Assembly (NCBI GenBank): GCA_008729055.1
Contig: SDUX01000006.1
Span: 443,501-507,500, forward strand
DNA: 64,000 nt
DNA from: Pyropia haitanensis
Lineage: Eukaryota; Rhodophyta; Bangiophyceae; Bangiales; Bangiaceae
Reading direction: 5' to 3'
Below the pieces are notes generated by a model. It worked only from the letters and a program-made list of their open reading frames with translations. It searched no databases and was not told where the DNA came from. Positions 1 to 12,107 of the stretch are shown here, piece after piece (positions within the stretch are counted from its first letter, which is position 1; every line of letters begins with the position of its first letter). The translations under genes and the position numbers were made by a program.

Positions 1-3000
1 GTCCGGCGGGGCGCAAAGTGCCGCGCGAGCATCCGCCGCAGGTCCATCTCCTCCATGTGCAGGTGGGCAGTAACCATGGAGACAAAGACGTCGTTCTCCT
101 CTTCCGTCCAGTTGTCGCGGCGGCGGCGCTCGCCGCAGATGACGGCGCTGCCGCTGCCGTCGCCCCGACCGCGCGCGTTGCGCCGCTGCGGCGCGCCGCC
201 ATGGTCGTCCCCGTCCCCGTTTCCGTGACCCCCCTCGTGCCCGTATCTTTCCCCATGCCCGTCCTCCGCTCGGTCCCCGTCTCCTTCCGCGCCGCTGCAG
301 CTGCCCCGGCCGCTGCTGCCCCTGCCGCTGTCCCGCCCACTGCACTTGCCGTCGTCGTCGTTGCTGCAGTGCGGGCTTCCGTTTTGGCTATACGCGCCGC
401 GAGTGGGGGATGACCAGCTGCCGCCGCCCGCCATCGCTCCATCATTCTTGTCGTTGCCACCGCCGCGGCCGCCACCGCTGCTGCGGCCGCTGCTACTCGT
501 CAGCCTGCGGGCGTGCTCCCCTCCACGCGGCCCCTCGTTTCCGCCCCTGCCACTCCCACTCGCGCCCGTGGGCGTGACGAGCTCCATCTCCACCCCGCCC
601 CCACCATCCGATGCCCACTCATGGGGGTCCACATGGGGATTGATCACCAGCTGTGGGAGAGGGTCGCGGTCGCTGCTGCCGCCACCGCGACTCGCGCCGC
701 GGCCAACGGGGGGGGGGGGGTGCGTGTGCCATCGGCCGACCGCGACAGCCGCGGCCGTGGCGGTGTCGCGGCTACCCGCCGCCGGTGCACCCGGCGTGGC
801 GCCACCGTCCCCGCCGCGGGCCGCGACGCCGACGCGGACCGGCTGATGCCGCCTCCCGACGGTCGGCTCGCGCCCGCCCGCCCCTTCCGCGTATCCCTCA
901 CCCGCCGCGTGTCGTCTGTGAGCGCCACCGCACCCGGTGTCGCTTGACGCACGCCTTCGGGTGAGGCGCTGGCGGTCAGGACTGACGAGGCGCGCGAGTG
1001 GCTTCCACCGTCTGCGGCCAGTGCTGCTGGGACGACCCGTCGCCTGGCCGGTGGGGGCGCCGCCGCCGCACCCCCCCCCGCTCCACTGACCGCGCCTGCC
1101 GCGCTGCCTTGACCGCTGCTTCCGTAGGTGACGCCGCCGTCGCCGCCGCCACCGCTGCCCGCCGCCGCGGCCCCGCCCTCCGCGTCCCTTGCGCGTGCGG
1201 ACATGCCACTTGTGGCGCGCGGCGGCGCGCCCGCCGTTGACCTCACGGACCGGCCGCGGGTGCGGGCCACCTTGGTCAGCCGCTGCCCGACCGGCGTCGC
1301 GGGGTCACCACTGGCGCGGCCGGGCGCAGCGGCGGCGGGGGCCGCCCGCTTGGCGGCCCGCGCCGCGGGCGGACGGGCGCCGCCGTCGGTGCCGCCAGCC
1401 CCTGCGCCGCCACGACCGCCGGTGCCGCCAGCCGCTCGCAGTGGCGGCGGCGGCGCGCGCACCAGCGCGCCCCATTCAGCTGCACCCGGCCGTCGTCCCA
1501 CCGTGCGGCCGCTGCCGACGGCGGCCGCGACGGTGGCGGCGACGGCGGCGGGCTGTGCCGCGCCGAAGGGGGCGCCGCTCGCCTGTGCTTGTGGCAGGGG
1601 CGGCTCGAGGGTGGGCGGCAGCGCCGCTCCGCTGCTGCCGCCGCCACCGCCCCGCTTCGGCGGACGTGGCGGTGGCCCGCCGTAGGGACTGTGCACCCGC
1701 GGTTCGGCCTTGACGCTGGGGGCCCCTGCCGGCGGTTGTGGGCCCGCGCCGAGGCCAATGAGGAACTGGGCCGTCTCGAGGACCACATCCGCCTGGCCGC
1801 TGGTCGGTGACGGCGCAGCTACCATGGTGGCGGCCGACGCGGTGGGCAGGGATTGGGCGGCAGCGGCGGCGTCGTCGCCACCGCCGCCGCCGCCGCCGTC
1901 ACAATCGTCAGAGGTGACGCGCGCTGACGGCGGCAACCAGGTCCTGTCGTGGGGAGCGGGCTGCCGTGATGGCGTGCCTCCACGGTAGGACACCGTCGCG
2001 GGTGGTCTGGGGGACTCTGTTGCGCTCCGTCCGCCCGCCCGAAGTGGGTACTCATCAGCCGCTGCCAGCGCTGCGTGGTCCGAGTCCCGCCCTTGCCAGC
2101 CGGCCGCCCAAACGCGGCCGCCGACGTCTGACGCCCCCGACGCGGGCACGCGGGCGGCTGCCGCCCCGGCGGCTTCCCCCCTCACGATCCGCCTCGCAAG
2201 TTCCCACAGCGCCCCGTGAAGCTCCCGCACCTCGGCCGCGACAGCCGCGCGCAGGGCCTCGGCGTCGGCTCGACACGCGGCCACGTCGGCAGCGACGGCG
2301 GCGGCGGTGCCCACCGCGGCGGCCGCGTCGGCGCGCGCCGCGTCCACCTCGGACCGCAGCGCCGCGACGGCGGTGGCCACGTCGGGGCACCCGGCGCAGC
2401 GGCCGCCACAGCCGCTGCCGTCGCCGCCGCCGCCGCCCCCGCGCGGCCACCGCTCATCAGCAGTGTGGTCGTCGCCGCCGCCGCCGCCACCGCCGCCATG
2501 GGTTCTCCACTGGGCGACCGCCGCGGCCTCGGCCGCGTGGTGCTGGGCAGCGGACCAGCCGTCACTGCTGCCCGGAGCATGGGTGCCGCGGCCCGCCCCA
2601 TACAGGTCCTCCTCGTGGCCGCTTCCGCCTTGAGCCCGGCCGCCCCCGTGGGTTGCATACACTGCCGTCTGCGGCGTCGGCCCGTGGTCAGCGGCACCGG
2701 CCGCCGCTGCAAAGCCGCTGCTTCCGCCGTGGCCGCCGACGGGCCGATCGTCACCGGCCCACCCTCCCAGATGTCCTCCCCCTGCTGAATGCCCCGGAGG
2801 CTGCACGCTGCCACGGGCGTCCCACCCCACTTGCCGCTCCTGCCGGTGCATGGGGTGGCCATACCATGACGCAAAGCGCCGTGGCTCGGCTGCGGGGTGT
2901 TGCGGCGCGTGGCCGACCGCTCGCGTCGCCGCCGCCGCCGTCGACGACGAGGCACGCGGCACGGTTGGCGGCTGCGGCGGCTGCGGCGGCTCCACGTCCC

Positions 3001-3333
3001 GCGGGGACGCCCCCTCGACCGGTGTCGGCGCCCGCGTCGGCGCCGTGTGGTACGCAGCGCCAGCCAGCGGCAGCGGCGACGGCAACGACGGTGGTAGCGA
3101 CGGCGGCAGCGGCGGCGGCGGCGCACGAACGCCGCTGGGTGACCCCCTCACCACCATGGAGGGGGAGGTGGCGTAGGGTGACGCGGTGGCGGCGTAGTGG
3201 GACGGCCCAGCCCCCGCAGGAGGTGGCGGCAGCAGGTGCGGGTGCGTGGAGGGGGAGGGGTGGCCGCTCAGAGCGAGTGAATGCCCGCGGGGGGGGGGGA
3301 GGACGGGCCGGTGCTCGTGGCGGGCGCGTCCAT
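1..3333 (-). CDS. Myb/SANT-like domain protein (3' end beyond window)
   Basis: The gene runs off the left edge. The likely start is the ATG at 3333, with an in-frame TAG just upstream. The protein has a long Pro/Gly/Ala-rich N-terminal half, an Ala-rich heptad-like segment with charged residues near 2160-2400 that could be a coiled coil, a VKAEP sumoylation-like site near 1700, and basic patches. The last ~45 codons in the window (about 1-130) read RRRRDNWTEEENDVF then MEEMDLRRMLARHF, resembling the first two helices of a Myb/SANT or trihelix DNA-binding domain. A role in transcription is inferred. The frame is broken twice: at an 11-base C run (plus 3289-3299) and a 13-base C run (plus 708-720). 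One added base in each run gives a continuous frame. A short intron ending in CCCACAG near 651 could explain the second break, but the sequence before that AG reads well as coding. Confidence 0.55.
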
Positions 3334-6300
3334 GGTCCGCTGCGCGTCGGGCAGCTGCAGCTGCTATTGCTGCCGCTGATGCTCGTCAAGGTACTGTCGG
3401 AGCCGCTGCCGCACTCCCCGACGCGGCTGGTGCTCCGGACGGCCAGCGCGGCGGTGGCGGGGCGGCCGGCTGGCGCGTTGACCCCCCCCGGCGGTCACCC
3501 GCGTCAGGCTCCCTCTCCTCCCCCCCACCGACCGGCGTGACCCTTGGCGGACTGTCGTCACCAGGCACGTGTCGCAATCCGTCTGCCCGCCCCCTGCCCC
3601 CCTCCCTGCGATGGGTGTGGGGCGCGTTTGCTGGTCGGCACCCCCTCCGTTCCCTCCCTCTTCCCGGTCCACGCGCGAGCCCACCTCTCCCCTCCCCACG
3701 TTGGGCGTACCCCCTGTCCCTGCGCGGCAGCCCGTGGCGAGCTCGCGCCTCCAGCGTCCCCGCCCTCGGCCGCCGGTGGAGGTGGCTCACGGGACGCCAC
3801 ACAGGTTTGGAGGGGGGGGTGGCGGGGGGAGGAGGGCCAACGCCCGCGGCAACGTCCGTGGTTGCGCCTTCTCTGCCCTCCCTTCCCGCCCCCACTCCGC
3901 CGACCCCCTTTCCAAGGCCGCCCCCAGCCCAAACCGCCGCCGCACAGCCAGCGGCGTACGAATGGAGGGGCGGCGCACCCGGTCAGCGGGCCACCGTCTC
4001 TCCTCCGCACCCCCCCCACGCCTTCCCGCACGCATTGACTGGCGCGCTTGTCAGCGGCGGGCGCCCATCGTCGGCAGCATCCCGCGCCGCCCGCGTCGCG
4101 TCGGTTTGTAAGTGGGGGGTGTGGCCCCGCCAGCCACCCGCCCCCCCCCTGCAGGGCCGTCCGGCTGCGGCTGGCACGCGCTGCGCCGGGGCGCCGCGCC
4201 TACTCGGGCGTTGAGAGGGTGCTGCTGGCCGAGGCCGTCTGCAGGGCACGTGTCGCTGGTCTGGGGGGGGGGGGGAGGGAGTGTGCGGGCAATTGGCGCC
4301 GCGCACGCCGCGGCGCGGGGAGCGCAGCCCGCCTTGTGGGCGGCAACGTGGGTGTGGGGGAGGTGGAGGGGGGTGGGAGGGGGGGGGGGCTGTCGCGCTC
4401 TTGGTCCGACAGGCCCGCGCCGTCGCCGCTTCCCCCCCCCCAACGGAATTGGAGTGCGCGGCCGCACGCAAGCCGCCCCCTCCCCGAAAAAGGCCCTCAC
4501 TCGCTGTGCGGACGCTGCGCTTGTGAGGCCAGCTGGTGGGGGGGGCTATTGTCAGCCACGGCAGTGGACGACGGATAGGGGACTCGGGGAGATGCAGGGG
4601 GGGGGGAGAGGGGGGCGGTTGGGGAGGTGGCGCGCCTGCGCCGGACAAGCCTGGGCGTTTCCTCGGCCGCCCCCTCACGGCAGCGCCCGCGTACGGCCAG
4701 TTGGCGTGCCCCCAACGAGGACGGCAGCCTGGCGACTGGTCGTGTTTGGGTGGCCGAGGGCACTTGAGCACCCCACCCCCCCCCCGCACGACCCTCTGAG
4801 CGACCTGGCGGTTGACACAGGCTGTGCGGGGTGGCGGCGTTTGCTGCTGGCTCCCCCCCCCACGAGCGTCCCGTCGGCTGCTAGGGGGCACTCTACACCC
4901 CCCCCCCCCCCCCCCCTTGCCCCCCCAAAACCAGCACTCGGAGCCGCCAGCCGGACAGGCCCAGGCCTGGCCGGCTTCAGTCCCTCCCCTCTGCCGGGAC
5001 GGCCGGCAGGCGCGCCCATGAGCCAGAACGCCGCGCCGTGGGCGGGGCGCGACATTATTGGGGCCGCCCCAGTGGCGGCGCCGGACGGGGAGAGGGGGAG
5101 CGCGCGCGGGGCGTCGCTCTTCTGCCGTCACGCCAAGGCCATCGAGACAGGGACGCCGCGCCGCGCCACCCCCCCGCATCCGCGTCCCTGCAGGATTCTG
5201 AAGAGGATAGAGGAGGGGCGAGGGTGGGGGGGAGCGGCAGGGACGGGCGGCCTGAGCGCGACGGCCGCCGTGGCCAAATTAGGAGGCCAAGGCGGCCGGC
5301 ACGGCGGTCACGCGCGGCGGGAGCGGCTGCGGGGTCTGCCCCCCCCTTGCCCCCCCTCGACGGCCACAACGCCTGCTGTCTGCCCGCCTCGAGCAAACAC
5401 CTGGCCGGCAGCGGCCACGCGAGCCGGCCGCCGCCCGCGCGAGTGTGTCCCCCTCCCACCCTCCCAAGAAGGGCGGCGGGGGGGGGGGAGGTCGGAAAAT
5501 TTCTCGTGCCCCACGCTCCCCGCAGCCGTAGAAGCAGCGGCGGCCGCAACTTTAGCGGCGGGCGGCGGCCACCACCCGCCGTGGCGGGCGGCTCTACGGC
5601 AGCCGCCGCGCTGCCGCGGCGGCGGTCCGCGGCGGGAAGCAAAATTGGGAGCGGCGGCGGCAGCGGCGCCCACTACGCCTCCTTCCCCCCTCCCTTCCAC
5701 AAGAAGCTCTTGGCAGGGGCTAGCACCACGCCCTCTGTACCGACCAACCGTCGACGCTGGGGTGGTGGCCAGCCGGCCGTCCCGGAAAGGGATTCGGTGA
5801 AGGGGAGGGGGGAGGGGCAAGGGCGTTGCTGAAGCGGCGCGCTCCCGTTGGGGCGTATGCCGCCGCCAGGGACGGTCCCGTGGGGGTAGCCGTCTGGCTT
5901 CCACCAGATCTGGTCCGCGTGGCGGGAAGGGCCCGGGGGGGGAGATGAGAGCGCGGTCCCGTCCCAGACACCACGCCAAACGGGCGGGGACAGCGTCGGG
6001 GGTGGGCGGGTGGCGAGGCGGCGGTTGCCACGTCGGGAGGGAGGGTGACGTGGTGCCATCGTCGCTGCACTCTTGCGCACAGTGCAGAGCGCAGGGCGCG
6101 GGAGGGGTGGGGGGGGGGTGGGGGCCGGGCGGGGGTGGCGTGCGGCTGGCGCGGCTCCCGCCGCCGCCACTGTCGCGGCCGCCAAATTCTTAGGGCGCCG
6201 CCCCCGCCCCCCTACTGCTCTTGGCGGCGCCACCCGCGGCGCGCCGCGCGCCCCGCCCTCCCCCACGCCCACCGGGACCGGTACATTGGTGGATCCACGA

Positions 6301-6900
6301 CAGGGGAGGGGTGGCGGTGGCGTAGACGACGAGCCGCGGTCGCCGCGGAAGAAGCAGCGTGCCCCCCCCCGCGCCTGTGTACTCCACCACCCCCGCCCGT
6401 AGGGTGGTCTGAATGACAGTGGTGCCCCACCCGAGCTCGCTGCGCGCAAGGCTGCCCCACTACGCTGCAACGCCAGGAGACGCTGGGGGCGGCGACAGCC
6501 CCGCCGCCGCCTTCACCGCCAACGCGGTCCGTTCCTGCCACGCTTCGTCCATTGGCAAGCAAACTGGGGGGGGGGCAGTGCGGAAGGGGGGTCCGCGGCG
6601 CAGTCGCTGCAGGGCTGCTGCAAAAGGGCGGCGCCTCACGACCCGTGGCAGGCACACCGGGACGAGGGAAGGACGAGGGGGGTACGAACGCGCGGTGCGG
6701 AACTGGGGTGACGACGGACGGCACAGCGCGAGGAGAAGCGGGCGAGTGTCTCGCTGACGCTGAGTGGCTGTCGCGTCACTGATGTAGAGCCAGATGGGCT
6801 GGGGGACTGGCGGCCGACGCGAGACAGCGGCCACGTGCCGCTTCGAGGAGCCTCACCACAAACGTGTGATGTCTCTCGAATTTCGTGTACCTATACGAAG
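3334..6900. other. Low-complexity GC-rich stretch, no gene called
   Basis: About 3.5 kb of very GC-rich DNA with many runs of 8-18 G or C, for example near 4262-4274, 4381-4390 and 4898-4917. Long open frames exist on both strands, but they overlap each other, are dominated by Pro, Arg and Gly, and contain no domain I recognise. The part nearest 3334 probably holds the promoter and leader of the Myb-like gene. Confidence 0.5.
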
Positions 6901-6901
6901 T

Positions 6902-6950
6902 CCTCCTGAATTGTACAATGATCATCATACTCAAATATTAATTCAGGAGG
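6902..6950. repeat. 11-bp perfect inverted repeat in an AT-rich island
   Basis: CCTCCTGAATT at 6902-6912 is matched by its exact reverse complement AATTCAGGAGG at 6940-6950, leaving a 27-base AT-rich loop. It sits inside about 80 bases of unusually AT-rich sequence (roughly 6870-6950) in otherwise 75-80% GC DNA. It could be a hairpin, a palindromic protein-binding site or a small transposon end. No target-site duplication was seen. Confidence 0.75.
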
Positions 6951-6959
6951 TCCCGTCCG

Positions 6960-7078
6960 GACCCCCCCCCACACCCGCCGCTGCCCACCCCACCCCATCC
7001 CACCCCACCCCACCCCATCCCACCCCTCCCCACCCCACCCCACCCCACCCCACCCCGCCGCACCCCCCACCGCACCCC
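6960..7078. repeat. CCCCA/CCCAT pentanucleotide microsatellite
   Basis: Directly after the AT-rich hairpin, the plus strand becomes a cytosine/adenine array built mainly of CACCC(C) pentamers with occasional CATCC variants. The complementary strand is a G-rich array able in principle to form G-quadruplexes. The array shades into GGC/GCC-rich sequence that carries a repeated block at about 7210-7238 and 7324-7351. Confidence 0.7.
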
Positions 7079-7224
7079 ACTCTTGGCGGCCGGGGGGCGG
7101 CCCACCCGGACCCTCCCCGCCACCCCACCCGCCCCACCCACCCGGCGCCACCCGGCCGCAGCGAGGGGAGGCCTCCCCGGACGCCCCCCACCACCCCACC
7201 CACCCCACTCACCCGGCGGCGGCG

Positions 7225-7451
7225 GTGGCCCGCGCGGCGGCGGCGGCGGCGGCGGCGGGCGCGGCGGCGGCGGCGGGGGGCGGCCTCCCCCAACCCCCCC
7301 CCGCCATCGCACCCACTTCACCCACCCGGCGGCGGCGGTGGCCCGCGCGGAAGCGGCGGCAGCCGCCGCCACCGCGCACGGGGGGGGGAGGCGGGCCGGC
7401 GGCGCCCGCCGCGGACCCGCCCATTGACGTGGACGCGGCGGCGGCGGCGGG

Positions 7452-7486
<35 letters not shown>

Positions 7487-7873
7487 GGGCGGCGGGGGCG
7501 GCGGCGGCGGGGGCGCCCGCCACCCCCCCCCCCCCCCCTGGGCGCGGCTGCGGGCGACCTGTGCGGGCGCCGGGCGGCACCCCTTCAAGGTGTGCCCGGC
7601 GACGCTCGGGCCCGTCTCGGCGGCGGTGCCGCCGCGGTGCCCGGCGTGCGGCGTGCCGGCCGCGGCGGTGGGTAGGGGGGGGGGGGGGGGGTGCGCCTGG
7701 GGGTGGCTGGCCGGCGGTGCGTGGCGGCGTGGGACAGCCGCCGCCGTGACGGGACCGACGGGCGGCCCGCGGCGGGGCGCGTCCCGCCCGTCCCCACGTC
7801 GGTGACCCGCCACCGACGCCGCCTGGGCCTCTACGCGGGGCGCGCGGGTGCAGGTGAAATGGAACACGCGTAG
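7225..7873 (+). CDS. Candidate Ala/Pro-rich protein with zinc-ribbon-like Cys pairs
   Basis: This is a weak candidate and the start is unknown; no upstream ATG can be chosen with confidence. The frame encodes a long poly-Ala/Gly/Pro stretch, then after a 16-C run (7523-7538) a segment with TCAGAGRHPFKVCPATLG and, twelve residues later, RCPACG. The spaced cysteines resemble a zinc ribbon. After a 17-G run (7675-7691) the sequence continues as a basic tail ending at the TAG at 7871-7873. Joining the parts needs one extra base in each homopolymer, the same correction needed by several better-supported genes here. It converges on the minus-strand gene ending at 8034. A chance open frame in GC-rich DNA is a serious alternative. 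Confidence 0.25.
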
Positions 7874-8033
7874 CCTTTATTGCTTTCCTCCGCCGCCTTC
7901 ATCGCCGGGTAGCCGCGCATGAAGAAACTAAAGGGCGGTCCCGTCCTACTGCCGGCGCGCACCGCGGGGGAGCGTCACGGGCGCCAGTGGCAGCGCGCGC
8001 GCGCGCCAAAGCCCACCCTTAGCCCCCCCGCCG

Positions 8034-8543
8034 TCAAGCCAAGCTATCCACAGGCGAGACGCCCCGCTTGCTCGCCGACAGGCGGCTGCGGCGCGGTCCC
8101 CCCCCCACCCCCCCCCACGACAGCCGCAGATCGCCCTCCTCACCAGCGGTCGCCTTGGGCGCACCCTCCCCCACCCCCCCACCACCCGACCGCCGCCCCT
8201 TGTCCAATGGGGCCACCACCAGCGTCACGCCCAGCCGGCCGGCGGTGACGGACCAGGCCCCCCCCCGGCGGGCGCGGGCGGCCACCGCCGCGGCAACCGC
8301 CACCGCAACCGCCGCGGCGGCCGCCGCCGCGGGCCGCGCCGCCGCCGCGGCCGCCACGACCAGCCGCCGCAGGGCGGCAATGACGGCGACGAGCGCGGCA
8401 CGCAGCGACGCGGCCGACGGCGAGCCGGCGGTGATGGCCAACGCGGTGCGGGCGGCGGCCAGCAGCGACGACACGCTGGTGGCGGGGGTGGGCGCGGGAG
8501 GGCGCGCCGCGCCGCCGAGCGCGGGCCGCGACGGCGGCGCGGC

Positions 8544-8591
<48 letters not shown>

Positions 8592-9140
8592 GTCCGCCTC
8601 TGCGTCGGCGAGGCGGGTGAGGAAGCCGGTTAGGGGGCGGCCGGGTGGCGGCAGCGACGTGCCCGGCACCACCGTCGGCCGGGACACTGACCGCGGCCGC
8701 GGCGGCGGCGGCGGGGAGGTGGCGCGCATCGTGCCGGGCCGCCGCACCGGCGTGGGCGTCGGCGTCGGCGTCGGCGTCGCGCCCCCGCCGCGGATGGCGG
8801 CGCGTCGACCGCCGTCGCCTCCGTCACCGCTGCCGCCGCCGCCGCCGCCGCCGCCGTCGCCGCCCACCCCGCCAGCGGGCGGCGGCTGCGGCGTCCCGCC
8901 CGCGGCGGACGGCGGAGAGCAGCGCCCCCCTCCCCCCCTCGCCGCCCCCCCCTCCCCACCGGCAGGCGCCGAAGCCTGCGGGGGCACGTCCATCCCCAGC
9001 GACGGGCGGCGCGCGCACAAGACGGACGCGGCCAGCGCGGGCGGGAGGGTCATGCTCGTCGCCGCGTCCACGTAGCCGCCCGGCCGCGGGGGGGGGACGG
9101 GCGGGCCGTGCCCGCCGTTGCCGCGGTGGCGGTCGCCGCC

Positions 9141-9182
<42 letters not shown>

Positions 9183-10063
9183 ATCGACGCGGACGGGCGC
9201 CAGCGCCAGCGCGGCGCGGTCACCCTCACCGCCGCCGCTGCTGCCGTCGCTGTCGCCGCCACGGCTGGTGGCGGTGGCGTCGCTGCTCTGGCTGCTGCGG
9301 CCACTGCTGCCGCGGTTGCTGCGGCTGTGGGGTCCGGCGTCGTCTGGCCGGGGCGGCGGCTCCACCCCGACGGTGCACGTAAACTGGCGCAGCAGCGGGG
9401 AGGGCGGGGTGCCACGGCGGCCGCCGCCGCCGCCGCCCAGCGGGGGATCCGCTGGGTGACCCGCCGCCGCCCGCGGCGGCGCATCAGCAGCGTCCCCAAC
9501 AGCGTCGCGCTGGGGGGGCCACGCCGGCAGGCCCCGGCGCCCAGACGCCGGCGCCGCGCCACGCCCCCCACCCCCACGGTCATCATCGGCGGGCGCCCCT
9601 GCCGCCGCCCCACCCGCCACCACCACCGCGGAAGCCAGCTGCTTGCCGTCCGCCGCGGCGGCAGTGCCGGCCGCGGGCACCACCGGCTCCGGCACCCCCC
9701 CCCCGCGGACGAAAACGACGCCGTGTACGACGACGACAGCGTGCAGTTGCACGTGGAGCACCGGCTGCGGTCGTCATCGTCGTCGTGGTCTTGCTCACAC
9801 CCGCCGCCGCCACGCGCACCACCGCCAGGCGGCAGGGGCGGCCGGCCCGCCACGGCGGTGGCGAGCGCGTCGCGGCCCAGCGCGTGCCGCGGAGGGGGCG
9901 GCGGCGGCGGCGGCGGTGGCGACAGAGGGGGAGGCCGCCGCGGCGGCGCCGCGGGGACGGCCGCGTCCGAGACGGGGGAGAGGGGCCACGAGCGGCGGGG
10001 GAAGGGGGAGGGGGGCGGGCGGCCCCCGCGGGGGGGAGCACCGTCTACGCGGACGCCACCCAT
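8034..10063 (-). CDS. Low-complexity protein of unknown function, helical Ala-rich C-terminus
   Basis: The likely start is the ATG at 10063 (context ACCATGG). The N-terminal third is Pro-rich, then a poly-Asp/Ser patch (DDDDDRSRCSTCNC). After a 10-C run (plus 9695-9704) the frame shifts and continues through Ser/Gly-rich sequence with poly-Gly tracts and TPTPTPTP. The last ~200 residues are different in character: SSLLAAARTALAITAG, then LRAALVAVIAALRRLVV, then a long Ala/Val segment. They could form amphipathic or membrane-associated helices. The two parts join with one extra base in the 10-C run. The (GCC)n tracts that encode the homopolymer repeats are probably length-variable. No family is recognised. 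The C-terminal segment is the best reason to believe it is coding. Confidence 0.4.
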
Positions 10064-11041
10064 GGTGGAGAACAGGGGGCGGGAAGAGTGGGGGGGGGGG
10101 GTGGGGGGGGGAGGGGACCGCGGCGGCTCCGTAGAGCGGGGGACACCGCGGCAGTTGGCGCGCGCGACGCCCTCCCGGGCCGCAAGGTCGCGCCCCCGCG
10201 GTGGGGCGGGCTCAAAAAGGGGCCGCGCCGGGACCCCCCCCGCTCTTGGCTGCGGGTGCGCCCGTCGAGCGACGCCGCCCCCGCCACTGCATCGCGTTAG
10301 CCCCCGCGCGCGGGCGGGCGCGCCGCAGGCAGACGCATCATGGGCGGGTGGCGGGAAGCGGCGGAAAGACGACGAAACCGCCACGCCAGCGCAGCCACCC
10401 CCCCCGCCCACGGGCGCGCTATGAGACGGCCGCCAGAGACGGCAGGAAGCGGCAGGGACTGCGTAGCACGAATAGGAGCGTGGAGGGGGGTTGGTTGGAT
10501 ATGTATCATGTATACACAGCCGAGTGAGAGGCGCGGTGCCACTGTGGACGCCCCGGCGTGGCGCCGCTTGGCCGTGGCGGCGCCTGTCCGGCAAGCGGCG
10601 GCCGACCACATCGCCGCGGCCAAGCGGCGGGCGAGAAAGCCCAGACACCACGAGTCGTGACCGTTTTGTTGGATTGCCGACCAAGCGAGCAGAATGGATG
10701 GGAACAAGTTAAGTTCATGGTACTTTACTATATTTCTGATGAAGCGCCGCCATATAGATCTGACTGGAGTTGTAATGGATGAAACTCCCGTGATCTCACT
10801 GCCCTCCACGCGACACTGGCATTCAAGTGTACTGTACAGTACATGACCATCTCTGCGCACGCACACGCGCGTGGTGAAGCGAGGTGGGTGCACGGGGCCT
10901 TGGTCACCCCCCCCTTCCTCCACACCGTGCAGTCCCCAGACGCGGTCCGCACCTTGTTGCCTCCCTCCCCGTGTCCTCCCTCCCGACGGAAAACCGGTGC
11001 GCGCTGCGCCAGTTGACACACACCGACTTCCCCCCGCCGCG
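10064..11041. other. Intergenic, includes an AT-richer patch
   Basis: This separates two divergent genes, so promoters for both are expected here. A relatively AT-rich patch lies at about 10660-10850. Short open frames occur on both strands but carry no recognisable domain. No TATA box can be assigned with confidence. Confidence 0.4.
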
Positions 11042-11229
11042 ATGCCGTGCGGCCGGCGGGCGGCGGCCTTTGCGGCGCCTCTCCGTCCCCTTGGTCGCGC
11101 TCCGTTCCATGGCGGCGGCGCGCCCCCTGTAGGCGGCCGAGGCAGCTGCCCCTCCCCTGCGACTCGGCGGGTTGCGGCCGCTGCCCACCGCCGTCCACGG
11201 CGGCTCCCTCCCCGTGCCGAGGCGCGGTC

Positions 11230-11294
<65 letters not shown>

Positions 11295-12107
11295 AGGTTG
11301 TCGGCGACGGCGGACCGGCGGGGCGCCCTGCCCCCCCCCTTCCCCCCCCCCCACCCCCCGCTAGCACAGGTGGAAGCGACTCTCGCCGCCGCGGCGGCGC
11401 GCCTCGCCGCCGCGGTCGCCGCCCAAGACTACCGCGCCGCCGCGGCGATCCGCGACGAGGTCGCCGCCGCCCGCCGCGGGCACCCCGAGCTCGCCGCCGC
11501 CGACGCGCTCGCCGCCGCGCTCGCCGCCGAGGACTACGCCGCCGCCGCGGCGGCACGCGACGCGCTCGACGCGGCCGCGCTCGCGCGTGCCACGTCGGTC
11601 GGCGCCACGCCCGCCGCGGCCGCGGCGGACGTGGCGGCCGCGGCGGCCACGGCGGCGGGCGCCACGCCGTTGGCGCCGTCAGTGACGGGCTTGCCGCGGT
11701 TCGCGCTGGGCACCCTCTTCCGCCACCGCCGGTACGCGTACCGCGGGGTGATCTTTGGGGCGGACCCGTCGTGCAAGGCGGGCGACGACTGGTGCCGCAC
11801 GATGGGCATTGACGCGCTGCGGCGGGGGCGGTCGCAGCCGTTTTACCACGTGCTCGTGGACGAGCGCGACCGGCCCGCGGCGGTGGGCATCTGCTACGTG
11901 GCTGAGGAGAACGTGGCCGCCGCGCCGGGGCTCGCGGCGGTGCGGCACCCGCTCGTCGAGACGCTCTTTGAGGGCATCGAGGTGGGCGTGGGGGGGGCCC
12001 GCCGCTACCGGCCGGGCGCGCGAGTGACGGGGGGGGGGGGCGACGGGGGGGGCGACGGGGGGGGCCGCGGCGGCGACAGCAGCAGCGACGGCGGCGGCCG
12101 TGGGTGA
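11042..12107 (+). CDS. CLPF: ClpF-like plastid Clp protease adaptor (UVR + YccV/HspQ domain)
   Basis: Two exons are modelled: 11042-11296 and 11370-12107, with a 73-bp intron (donor GAG|GTTGTC, acceptor GCTAGCACAG after a C-rich tract, phase 0), giving about 330 residues. Exon 1 starts MPCGRRAAAFAAPLRPLG and is rich in Arg/Ala/Pro, like a plastid transit peptide. Exon 2 opens with two UVR-like helices (QDYRAAAAIRDEV and EDYAAAAAARDAL). These are followed by a YccV/hemimethylated-DNA-binding-like domain: FRHRRYAYRGVIFG, DDWCRTMGID, FYHVLVDERDRPA and HPLVETLFEGIEVG. In plants, ClpF has this same order and works with ClpS1 to deliver substrates to the stromal ClpPRT protease. The Gly/Asp-rich tail is low complexity. 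Exon 2 alone has no in-frame ATG before the domain, which supports the spliced model. Confidence 0.75.

Noticed and set aside
648..770. A short intron in the Myb-like gene ending at CCCACAG
   Set aside because: The bases before that AG read as good coding sequence in the downstream frame, so a missing base in the 13-base run is simpler. The intron is kept only as an alternative.
3700..6800. Several open frames of 150-560 codons on both strands
   Set aside because: They overlap antiparallel, consist of Pro/Arg/Gly and show no domain. High GC removes stop codons by chance.
10640..10870. A minus-strand frame with hydrophobic residues in an AT-richer patch
   Set aside because: There is no start, no motif and no splice support, and the hydrophobic run reflects local AT content.
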